A program made the position numbers and the translations under genes. The notes beneath the pieces were generated by a model. That model searched no databases and was not told the DNA's origin. It was given only the letters and a program-made list of their open reading frames with translations. Positions 49,047-59,667 of a stretch of DNA of 64,000 nucleotides are shown here, piece by piece. Where the stretch lies: contig VJWN01000007.1 of NCBI GenBank assembly GCA_007644065.1, positions 2,138,167 to 2,202,166 on the forward strand, written 5' to 3'. The stretch comes from Margaritispora aquatica. Taxonomy: Eukaryota; Ascomycota; Leotiomycetes; Helotiales; Discinellaceae. How positions within the stretch are numbered: position 1 is the stretch's first letter; each line of letters opens with the position of its first letter.

Positions 49047-51004
49047 TTAGGAAATCATATTTGTTCCCTTGGTTCTGCCAACCTCCATCTTCGCGGTCCT
49101 AGCTCCAAACTGAATCTGTAGAAAAGTCAGGAAAAAGAAAATCTCGTAAACAAGCAAATGTGGCTTACTGCTCTCTTCTTCTCCGTTGCGACTGAATGCA
49201 TGCCTAGATGATACGCAAGCAAGCGGAGAACTTTCTTGCCTGGCTCGATGTCTGGATCTTGTTTCTCTGCCTTCTCAGTAACCTGAAAGCCACATTTTGC
49301 CCATATTGGACATTCCACAGCCCACCTCACCAAGTTTTCATCTAAGTACGGGAAGCGGGCTTCGCGACCCCAGTGTGAGATTACCCTATCATCTCTTCCT
49401 AAGTTGCGTTTTCCAAGTCTGTCGACATCAAGCTTGAGTTCTTCAAGTAAGCCCTGGTACCCATTTCTGGAGAAGGCTGTCGTGTGACGAGTGTAACCAC
49501 CAAACAACTCGTCTGCTCCAAGTCCCGATAAGAGCACACGTGCTGGTGTCGTGTACTGAACTGGGGTATCATCCACTTTGGTAGTTGCTTGGCCCGAGCC
49601 GCGTGCGGCGAAATAGAGGGCATATGCAATAGATAGATCCATTTCCGTATTGTGGGGCTGAATCAGTTGTACCACATTATCTCTATGAGCTATAGTCTCC
49701 GCATAAGGGATATCAACCTGAAATGTTTAGTCCTAGGGCTAAGAGAAGGATGGGAGGCTTACGGCAACGAAGCGCCATGGTCGGCCCGGACACACCCTTT
49801 GCAATTCTTGGAAGGCTTTCCTGCCTGTCTCTCGGTCTGGACATCTCTCATAGGCAGAGACATCAACTTTCATGCTCTCTGGCTCGCCTGATTCGCTCGT
49901 TGCAATGTTGTTTGTTTTGCTCTTCCTTTGAAGTGATATTGACGCGTTCTTAGCTGCCTGCACAACCCTTGGATTCTCGAACGCGACATTGATGAGATCA
50001 ATACATTGGCTTGAAGGAAGGAGGTCATGAGCCATACGAGCAAGTACTGTGCAGTCCAGACCACCAGAAAACAAGATTGCAACCCTGACCTTTTGCTCTC
50101 CCTGATGAGCTGGGGGAAGTGGGATGTTCAAAATTCGTAATCTGAGCGACTCACTTAAAAGGTTGTTCAGCTGATGGACCGATGGCGATTCGAGATCTAG
50201 TCTACAACTGTGATCTGGAATAGTCATGTTGAAGGTACCCAGTGAAACGAGCTGACACAAATGTTAGGTTTTTCTTCTGGTGAATGCTAGTATGGATGAA
50301 CTCATGGCTCAACAACTTACTTGTACCACGAGAGACTCATCCTTCCATTGATGCCTACAAATTGGCCCAATTGAGACATATGGGTGTTTCTCAAGAGAAT
50401 CTGAAGGGATGTCTTTCCGCACTGTTTCCACATAAGAGAGTTGGTGTATAGCACCAACTTCGACCTCGACCCAAGGACCACTAGCAGGGTCAGCAATACT
50501 TGACAATTCTAAAGTAGCGAACTTCTCGTCATTTTTGAACAGCAAAGAACGGCGACCAAGGCGATCTCGCCCAAAGTATATTTGTTTATTGATTCTGTCA
50601 AGGAAAACAAATGCGAATGGCCCAGCGATGCTTCTGAGAACTTTGAGAACATCATCTCCTGACTGAGAGATCTCTGAGGAAGTACTTGCTTTCAGCAGAG
50701 CGGCAAACACAACTTGGCCGTCGTTACCATTGACTGTGGCCGACCCAATCTTCCAAGCTTCTCCATTCCAACACAAACTAGAACCACTAGAAATGTCCTC
50801 AAATGGTTGAGCTGTGACATGATCTCCTCTCAATGCTAACACAGTGGACACGAAAGATACTTGACATGTTCTTCCATTTTGAATAATGAATTGCTCATTT
50901 GTCTCTCTGAAATGATCTGGTCCTCTATTGCAAAGCAATTGCTTTGCTGCTTCACTTGGAGGTCGAGGGCCTATAGTAGATATTGAGGCGTAAATGCCAC
51001 ACAT
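49047..51004 (-). CDS. Asparagine synthetase domain-containing protein (ASNSD1-like)
   Basis: Four exons, 51004-50321, 50251-49763, 49717-49169 and 49115-49047, give 596 residues. The N-terminal class-II glutamine amidotransferase domain begins MCGIYASI, with Cys2 as the expected nucleophile, and includes LCNRGPDH and GRDRLGRRSLL. The synthetase-type PP-loop domain carries SGGLDCT at 290-296, DIPYAE, NTEMDLSIAYALYFAARG, LLSGLGADELFGGYTRH and GREARFPYLDE. This layout and the shorter, diverged second domain match ASNSD1-type proteins and not classical asparagine synthetase. The reaction of this family is not established. The last exon encodes only 22 residues, with the family-typical FGARTAKME. 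The gene is divergent from the Vps9 gene with 463 bp between start codons. Confidence 0.9.
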
Positions 51005-51467
51005 TGTATGTCTTCAGAGTGCAGACACGTTATCAAGACTAAGTTCTTCTCATATCGGATCTTCAGAAGATGTTCTCAAATGATTCGTTTGCGGATTGTG
51101 GATAGACATGAGCGTGCGATGTGGAGGATTGAATGAAGCACACTCTGTCGTGAGTTTCTTCCTGGCCCCATCTCGCTTCAGAATGCGGCAGAGACCCAGC
51201 CTTCAACGACAACCACAATGCCTGAGCAAAGCTACTAGATGCCCTTGTGAACTGACAATTATATTGGCAACTATCTGTCTAGTATGAGCAAATCCTTATC
51301 ATTCCATCGATGTTTGATTCTCTGTCTTTAGACGCTTCAGCCAACACACGTTGCAGGCGTCGGTGATAACTTGTGACAAGGCCTTCCGACTTTCAAGCTC
51401 TCAACCAATACCCCGCCAACCTCATCATAATTACCACCAAACGCCTCCGCGAGGCGTCCGCGAGTGT
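51005..51467. promoter_or_regulatory. Shared divergent promoter of ASNSD1-like and Vps9 genes
   Basis: 463 bp between the two start codons. A pyrimidine-rich stretch ending TTTAG near 51331 could be the acceptor of a 5' UTR intron of the Vps9 gene. Confidence 0.5.
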
Positions 51468-54098
51468 ATGTCTTCTCCCAGTCTGCCAACAGCGCTCATC
51501 GACAGCTCGGATGGGTTTTCTGGTGAGCCTGTCACCTCGATACATGTTGGACAGGATGCCTCCACCAAAGTCACCCAAGAGAACACAACTGATGAGAGGA
51601 GGGAACTTATTGATAACACCCAGTCATTGCAAGGAACAGCTGGATACAAAGGCAAACAGCCCGAATCTGCGAACATGCTTGAGGGTGTTGTGGAGCATGC
51701 AGGCATAGAAGAAAACCTAGAGGATGGGAAAATGTCTGTTGCGCCTGACAACCTAGCATTTGAAGAGACTACAAGTTCGATCAACGAGATGGAGTCTTCT
51801 ACCGCAACTCTGAGGCCGACCGCCTTTCTATCTAACACTTCTCGAAATATGTCTCTACTCTCTGCAGAAGACCAGAGCTACCTAGACCCGACACCCAAGA
51901 CACCTGCGGGCTCACAGCCTCCATCGCGCACAGCATCTAATGCTACTTCGATACCACAGTATTCTCGGAAAGCAGAGGGTTCTAGATCGCCAACAAGATC
52001 TGATGCTGGGTTCGACGAGAAAGTGTCTGTGAGCGAAGACGAGCGAGAAACCAGCTCTAGGTCTGAAATACAGAGCATAATGGATCAATTCAGTGAGGAA
52101 GGCCATGGCCCTGGTGTCGAAGAGGTTATGTCACCCAGATTAGAGATCGCAGGTCCCCTGCTTGGAAGTCCAATGCAGCATCCACCACGAAAGTCGAGCC
52201 TTGAACCTTTAAATGCTGGTGTAGTGAGTGCGACTCAGAGCATGCAGGATTTGCGACTACCTGCCACACCGACACAGAGTGTTCACTCTCGAGATCCCAC
52301 TGATATCGGACCAACTGTACCACCAAAACCAGGCTCTATACGCAGCTTCGGAACTCCACGGATACCGAACGAACAGTACCAGCACCTGGATTCACCATTA
52401 TCACCACCATTGCACAGGCCTCCTCCTCCTGAGCCTGAACCAGAACCTGATCTCCCTTTCGATTTCCATAGGTTTCTGGAACAGCTTAGACATCGCACAG
52501 CAGACCCTGTAGCGAAATTTCTCAGGTCATTTTTGCAGGAGTTTGGCAAGAAACAATGGATGGTTCATGAACAGGTAAAGATCATAGGCGATTTCTTGGC
52601 GTTTATAACAAACAAAATGGGCCAATGCGAAGTCTGGCGTGAAGTTTCGGATGCTGAATTTGATAATGCTCGCGAGGGCATGGAGAAGTTAGTAATGAAC
52701 AGACTATATACACAAACATTTTCACCAGCAATTCCTCCCCCACAGCCGATTCCGGGTTTGAAACCGAAAAGGAAAGGAGCCGAACGCCCAATGGGACCTG
52801 GTCGGAGAGGCCAACACCAGGAAGATGTTGAGCGTGACGAGATCCTCGCCCAGAAAGTCGGAATTTACGGTTGGATCAAAGAGGAGCATCTTGATATTCC
52901 AGCTGTGGGGGACAGCGGCAAGCGATTCTTGATTCTTGCCCAACAAGGTCAAATACTACCCCTACATTAGACTTGATATCCCGCTAATACACACTCAGAA
53001 CTTCTCAAAATAAAGACATATAGAGCTCCGCGAGACAAGATCATATGTGTACTGAATTGTTGCAAAGTCATTTTTGGTGAGATGACGCAAGGCCACAAGA
53101 TTGAATTCATTCGCTGATATGTTTTAGGTTTATTAAAACATTCTAAATCAGATTCATCAGCAGATTCATTCATGCCTCTCCTTATTTACGTCGTCCTGCA
53201 AGCAAATCCTGAGCATTTGGTTTCAAATGTGCAATACATTCTTCGGTTTAGAAACCAGGACAAGCTAGCAGGAGAGGCAGGCTACTATCTTTCTTCTCTG
53301 GTTAGTTAACGATACCTCATCATTGGTCACAGAAGCTCATTCATACAGCTGGGCGCAGTCCAATTCATTGAAAACTTGGATCGCACTACTTTGACTATCA
53401 GTGATGAAGATTTTGAAACAAATGTCGAAGCAGCGGTTTCTGCCATTGCTGAGAAACATCAAGCTCAGGTCGCCGAGCCCTCCACTCCAACACAGCTTTC
53501 CGAGAAATCAGCTTTAAGCCGTCCTGAAGTCACACCTCGTCATTCAATGGAGGGTGAATCTTCAAACCCTAGAAAATCAACCTCCTCTACCGACAGTGGC
53601 GATGTAATGGATGAAAAGTCGGCAATGAGCGGTTTACTGAGTACCATTCAACGGCCGTTATCTTCTATTGGACGTATATTCTCAGAAGAAGCTGGCTCTT
53701 CTTCGATCTCTGGTCCCGCACGTACACCGCTTCCCGGCAATACGCCTCGAATGACTCCCTCGCCAAGGGTCAGCATGGATGTGCCTCAGCCTATACAAAG
53801 AAGAGGAAGTGCTCAAGACACAAGCGCTCGAAGCCGGTTAAATGCTGAAGAAGCTGCTGCACGGCAAGCGAGTGCTGAGGCTGCCGAAGCTCACCGCATT
53901 CAACGAGCTGAGCACGCAAATGTCGTCGAGACTCTCGCTAGTATGTTTCCAGACCTAGATATTGAGATAATTAACGACGTTGTGGTGCAGAAGGAAGGAC
54001 GGTAAGATATATTGATCTCGGTTACATTATCACACAAATACTAACATGACTATAGAGTTGGGCTTGCGGTTGATGCTTGTTTGGCATTGAGTTCATGA
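51468..54098 (+). CDS. VPS9: Vps9-type Rab5 guanine nucleotide exchange factor with CUE domain
   Basis: Five exons, 51468-52947, 52999-53076, 53128-53300, 53349-54001 and 54056-54098, give 808 residues. The frame is open further upstream but has no ATG before 51468, so the start is taken there. Residues 1 to about 325 are disordered, then Pro-rich (PPPPEPEPEPDLPFDF). The helical bundle and VPS9 domain run from about 327 to 590: FLRSFLQEFGKKQWMVHEQ, LAQQELLKIKTYRAPRDKIICVLNCC, LLKHSKSDSSADSFMPLLIYVV, ANPEHLVSNVQYILRF, GEAGYYLSSLLGAVQFIENLD. A C-terminal CUE domain (VVETLASMFPDLDIEIINDVV, then ACLAL) would bind ubiquitin. The protein activates Rab5/Vps21 on endosomes in vacuolar sorting. The first intron has a weak GTCAAA donor. 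Confidence 0.93.
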
Positions 54099-54905
54099 TC
54101 CAACACAGTAGTCAGATACAACAGCATTCTTGGGGTTTTTGTTTTGTGTGGGACAGCATGTTGATTTCAGCGTAGCATTGGCGTTCTTCCTGATATCCCT
54201 AGTGTCGATGTGATCAAAGCATAGCGAGAGAGATGATCGACATCCAAGAGAAATTACATATTACTTATAGCTAATGGCAGAATATATAATGTGGACTGGT
54301 GAGAGTCTCTTTCCAAGCTATTCGAACCACCTTCGATTACGTATTTTACTTCACCAAAGGTACAAAGTCGAACTCTGCAAAGGATAATCTACAATTGCTT
54401 CTGGACAGAGTGGGGCTCAGCCATAGCGTAAACGTTTGAAGGATTGGTATATCGATTTCCATATGTATTACTGGATAAGTTTATCATGTGTTCAGTGGTA
54501 CTAATCGCAATATTGAAAGACATATATACCATTATAGAGAAGTGATAGAAAATGTGAGGCTAAAAAGGTGAGCATTATTTCAACCTTTGCGATATTCTTT
54601 AGAACTGCTGATTGTTAACTCAAATTTAAATCCTTGTAAGTCTGGAGGCTATTGAGCTTTTGTTGATTGTGGGCAGTAACTCGTACAGATACATTTCTGG
54701 AGCATTTGTTCCACATGCCGAGCAAATGGGCTTTCCTCGAATCCATCGTTCCCCCTGTAGGAGGTATCTCGGCTCGGAAGAACCTTTTCCCTATGCATTT
54801 GAACTTTGGATTTTAAATGTTTTGATAGAGGCAAGACTCTCTCACCATTTAATTCATATAGATAACTTGTCGTTCCTTTCTCGTTCGAACTAGCACTTGT
54901 ACCTA
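54099..54905. other. Intergenic region between Vps9 and TPR-like genes
   Basis: About 800 bp, AT-rich, with no supported gene. It holds the Vps9 gene 3' UTR and the promoter of the following gene. Confidence 0.6.
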
Positions 54906-57404
54906 ATGGCCAAGAAGAAAAACAAGACTCCCAATCTCGAAGATTCTGCGGATATCAACACAATGTCGAAACCCCTGGTACCAATACCATCAAATCCATC
55001 CACATCAAGCTCAAAATCTAAGGACTCGAAGTCCTCACAACCTTCAACCTCTGCTCTAATTATCTGCCGCAACAAGTACGTCCCGCCTTTTGTCCTGGAC
55101 GGTGAACATCTGTCTCCTGTCTATGCGACCACGATAGAACCCACGAAGACCCTAAATTAGGAGAGCTGTTGATTTCGGGGTGTTTTAAATGATTTCAAAT
55201 GGCGATTTTCACCCGCGCACAACGAACAATTAGGCTGACAATGACATAGACATTGGCGCTATATTTCATCTTTTCATGGACCTTGGTTACAACTGCCGCC
55301 AGAAGTTTTGGAGAGTCTTGCGAACAACAACTATAACCTTCCCCGGCCCCGGCCCATCGACCCCGCGGTATTCTTTGATCTCCTTAAGATTCGCCAGCTC
55401 GTAGATGATGCAACGAATCTTGCAGTGAGAGCAGCGAGTGGGGTTACAGCTTCCTCGCTGTCAAATTCTCTGAACGGCAATAGCCTACAAGGAGGGTCTG
55501 GATTGGGGCTAGGGGGAGGGGGAGGTAATGCAAAATTGAGCAGGGAACGAAAGCATCGCATGCGAGAGCAAGCGACGCAAAAATTATCCAAGGCATACCA
55601 CTTAGATGAGATTGCATGCAGTGTTGCGACAATGCAATCAGCATCTACGCTAGAAGATGTAGCTCACCTTGTCTTACAGAGAAATCCCCTAGACGCGGAT
55701 GCAAAATACGTTCATTTCTTCCATGAGAAAATCCCCTCTCGCCAGCTCGCCGAGTGTACCAGCCTTCAGCCATTGGATGAGGTTATAGCAGAGAGACCAA
55801 TGGAGGGTGAGATTCTTAGGACACGTGCGGTTACCAAGATTTTCAAAGAAGACTTCTTTGGGGCAATATCAGATCTTACAGCTGCGTTACAGGTCTGTAG
55901 ATACTACCAGAATCAGCACAAGGCTGGAAGACAGCAGCTTCAGCTAGCGAGCGAAGCAGCAAAAGACAATATGCGGAACAGCCGGTGGAAAGAAGAGGTT
56001 AAATTGGATGAAGAAGATCACCCAAGTAGTTTGGAGACTCAACTTCTATTCCATCGTGCTGGCGTGTACCTGACAATTGCCTGCCAACATGTCAATGCTG
56101 CTCTCCCACCCAAATTGCCCAAGAACTCCAAGAAGGGAGCCAATGGTGCCAAGATCGAAACCATAAATGGTGATGTAGCAATCGAACCCGTGGAAATGAC
56201 ACCAGCTGAAAAGGAAGCACACAAGAAGCGCCTCGAAGCCAGAAAAGTGGTCAAAACCAATGCTAAGCGAGCTCTAAGGGACTATGTTTCGTACCTCTCA
56301 CATCTTGACTATACCCCAGGACTTTCATCCGAGATCACAGATGACTTCATGCGCAAGGTAAATCAGGCTTCAAATGGCTTTAAAGCCCAGCGACCGCAGG
56401 CACATAGCCGGAATCTAGATTTGGAAAGCAATGCGTCGTTGAGTAACGGCCAGTTATCCGATGCATTGGTATCTCATAGTGGTTCATATTCAAGTCGCAA
56501 TCGGCCACATGCAAGCAGTCCACGAGCACAGGACCTTCCGAGCCTCCCATCACCAGTTGTTTATCTCATGTCTGCATTATTCGCACCTACTCCCCCAGCA
56601 GATCTTCCTCCATATCCAGAGACAACCACTGCTTTAACCGTCAAGCAGAAGCTACAAGCTACTCAAAACGAAGCTGCAAAAGCCATTTTAGCACAAACAG
56701 ATTGCCATGAGGCTCTTACATACCACCCATTGCTGACAGATGCTCTTCATTCTCTACTTCTCTGTCACTGTCTAGTGCAGACCTCGGCAAAAGAGTTACA
56801 GCGTCATGCACACATGGTCGCTAGACTTGCGAGGGTGTGCGATGGTTATCCTATCTTTCAAGCAGCTCGCTCTCCTAGTCGTGCAGATTGGATAGAGGTC
56901 ATCCGTCGTGCAGACAATTGGATACAGCTATCTCAATCTTGGGAATCACTTTGTGCTCCAGCGCCCTTACCAGGCCAGACTCCTGCAAATGAACAGAAGG
57001 AGACTCCTGCAGAGAAGCGAGAACGCCTGAAGCAGCAGGCTATTATGGAAGCTTTGGAAGACGATCGTGTTCATGATGAAGCAAGTTTTCATGCTGCAGT
57101 AGCTGCTAGACAACGTCGGCAGGAAGAAGAGGCTAGAAAGGCTGAAGGCAGAGAGATGCCAAAGCGCTGGGCACAGGACGATGGCAAGGAGTATCCTATT
57201 AGCACCGAAAGAGCTGCCGCTATAGTCCGCTGGATCCGTGAAGCCCCTGTCGGAGGAGAAGCTGGTGGACCTCGCAAGAAGAAAAAGCCAGGATCAAAGA
57301 TGAATGGCAAAGGAAAGACCACAGCCGGAGTTGAAGATTCTATGTCTGGCCTCACGGTCGATGAGGAAGAAACATTTGAACGAGTAGAAGAAGAAGTCGA
57401 TTGA
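54906..57404 (+). CDS. Conserved TPR-like helical protein of unknown function
   Basis: Two exons, 54906-55075 and 55250-57404, give 774 residues. The 174-nt intron uses GTACGT and the acceptor CATAG at 55249; that choice restores frame and yields a conserved-looking junction RNKHWRYISSFHGPWLQLPPEVLESLANNN. The protein begins with a Lys-rich, Ser-rich tail (MAKKKNKTP), then LPRPRPIDPAVFFDLLKIRQLVDDATNLAVRAASG, a short Gly-rich loop, and a mostly helical body with TPR-like hairpins around the segments RNPLDADAKYVHFFHEKIPSR, LRTRAVTKIFKEDFFGAISDL and TQLLFHRAGVYLTIA. The C-terminal part is charged with KK-rich sequence (GGPRKKKKPG), a possible nuclear signal. It looks like a widely conserved fungal protein, but I cannot name a function. 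Confidence 0.82.
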
Positions 57405-57707
57405 TCTACTTGATTGGATCAATAAACATATCATTCATATTGTGAATGTTATGTAGCATGAACACGTATAAGCATGGGATTTTCCGCATGCTGACCCTGA
57501 TTTCTCGCTTCTCCGCATGACGATGTGATCTACACAGCAGGATGTTTGCTTCCCCTCATTCACGCCCTTTACATGACATGATGAATGATCGCTTGTATCA
57601 AGACATATAAGAATGCCTCAGATGCTCAGATTATAGCCTCCAGTCAAATTCCAAGTTCAAGTTCTATTCGATAATTCACCCAAAGCACACTCTAATAGAT
57701 CGCAAAT
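57405..57707. promoter_or_regulatory. HAD hydrolase promoter
   Basis: About 300 bp between same-strand genes. Nothing beyond the 3' UTR of one and promoter of the next is visible. Confidence 0.5.
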
Positions 57708-58935
57708 ATGGCTAAAGTTCGAAATGCGGATTCAGCGAAGCTTACTGATTTCAAGGCATTGACATTCGATGTACGTAACTTCCCCTAGGAGCAACTAGAT
57801 CCCATTTGTTGAAATTACATCAAAGACACGCTTTCTTGTCGTGGTATACATGCCACGTACCCAAAAGCCTGTCTTGGTATCTCCCTCGAAGACAATCCGA
57901 ACTCGATGCCCAGACCGAGATATTTTGAGAACTCCTTTCATTCCCAACCAATATCAGATTGTTTGCCTCTGCCTCCGACGAAGACGCCATAAGCACGATT
58001 CCGCCCTCAAAACGCCTATATAGGCGCTTCGGCCCATTTCCTCACAGTACCCTCTCACATATCTACATTGATCGATGATTTTCGATATTTTCGAAATCCT
58101 CACGACTGTCTCTGTGTCGCAAAGAATGAAAAGGCTAACACAATTCCAACAGGTTTACTCAACACTCATCGACGAAGAGAGTAAGCTTTCTGAATAGCCC
58201 TTCTTTCCCCACAAACCATAAATCAAACACGAAAGACTAACACACACCCCAGCCGGGATGCACGACGCCCTCCTCCCGCTCCTTTCCCAACTCCCACTCA
58301 CACACCCTCTCGCAAACTCTAAAGCCCGCGCCCTCGAAGCTTTTTCGGCACACGAACACGCGCTCCAAGCCTCCTCGCCCACACTGCCCTACAACACCCT
58401 ACTGACACAGGCGTACGCCTCCTTCGCGACCTCGCTCTCGCTCCCCGCGCCTTCAGCAGCATGCGATGCTTTCGCCGCTACCCTGCCCAGCTGGCCCGCA
58501 TTCCCAGACACCGTAGCCGCGTTGAAATCGCTGAGTAAACACTACAAGCTCGTCATCCTCTCGAACATCGACAACGCCTCCATCGCTTCCACGATCTCGG
58601 GGCCACTGTCTGGCGTGCATTTCGACGCCGTCTACACAGCGCAGGACATAGGCTCGTACAAGCCCGCGCTGAAGAACTTCGAGTACCTGATTGCGAAAGT
58701 GAGTGAGGATTTGGGCATCAAGAAAGAGCAGATCCTGCATACGGCGAACTCGCTGAGGGCGGATCATGTGCCGGCGTTGAAGGTGGGGTTGACGAGTGCG
58801 TGGATTGATAGGGGCGAGGGCGAGGAGGAGTTGGGACCGTATAGGGAGAGGGGCGAGGTGGCATTTACGTGGCGGTTTGGGATTATGGGTGATATGGCGG
58901 CGGAGGTGGAGAGGACGTTTGTTGAGGAGAAGTGA
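57708..58935 (+). CDS. HAD-superfamily hydrolase (2-haloacid dehalogenase type)
   Basis: Three exons, 57708-57770, 58153-58180 and 58253-58935, give 257 residues. The HAD motifs are in place: motif I with nucleophile Asp21 in FDVYSTL, motif II Ser134 in VILSNID, motif III Lys167 in SYKPALKNFEYL, and the downstream SLRADHVPALKVGLTSAWIDR that matches the haloacid dehalogenase-type end (usually SLYHDH). The cap region spans about 32-115. Such fungal proteins are annotated as haloacid dehalogenases, but their real substrates are unknown. Two oddities are a 382-nt first intron directly after the Asp21 codon, far longer than others here, and a distinctly GC-rich third exon. Confidence 0.9.
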
Positions 58936-59667
58936 GAAGTGACCGGATTGAGATTGCAGTGGTGTGAAGATTTTGGTCGTTGTGGGAGAACGAGGCGCTA
59001 GGCATGGATGGAAGAGGGGAGAAATTGACTCTCTGAATATGTAGATTGGAATTGCACGTTCATAGGGCATTAGGCTAGATTATCGTTTATCTAATGGCGT
59101 GGATGACACAGCATTGCCTTCCTCCTGTGTTGACTGTCCTGAAGATGTGTCCGGTGCAACCGACCTCGTAGTGTTTAACACATGAGTTACTGGAAAGACA
59201 AAAACCTTCATGACAACTGGGTTGATTTCCACACGTTCAGTATATGTGACTGGCAAAGAAGTCAAGATGCGAAGAAGTTCTTCATTGCCTGTTCCCGTTT
59301 CTCATTTCTGGCATTTGATTCCAAGTTTTGACTCGCTTAAGTTTGGAAATCTACCTAGCAGCAGTGGGCTCATCCCTCAATTTGGAAGACAGTTCATTTC
59401 ACTTCCTTAGCAATCCTTGTGCTTCGCAGCATATTCTTCTTTACTTGCGCCTTTGGCAAATTCCTTTAATTCCATGCACCATGTCCCCGAGACGGTAAGA
59501 TAGACTCTCTTGTATCTCTTTTGTTGTTTCTTCTTTGCTCAACTTGGCAATATGTTGGCCAATGAAGGAACCAGATCCGCATATCACGGAACCCGACGTC
59601 TCGTCACTTTATTCTTGAGGCCACAATCTGACCAAAGAGGTTAAATTTCGATCGGCGAAGTATGTTT
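58936..59667. other. Convergent intergenic region: HAD gene and Zn2Cys6 gene 3' flanks
   Basis: About 730 bp between two stop codons. No supported gene; it contains both 3' UTRs. Confidence 0.6.

Noticed and set aside
58453..59070. 205-codon minus-strand ORF
   Set aside because: Antisense shadow of the GC-rich third exon of the HAD hydrolase gene.
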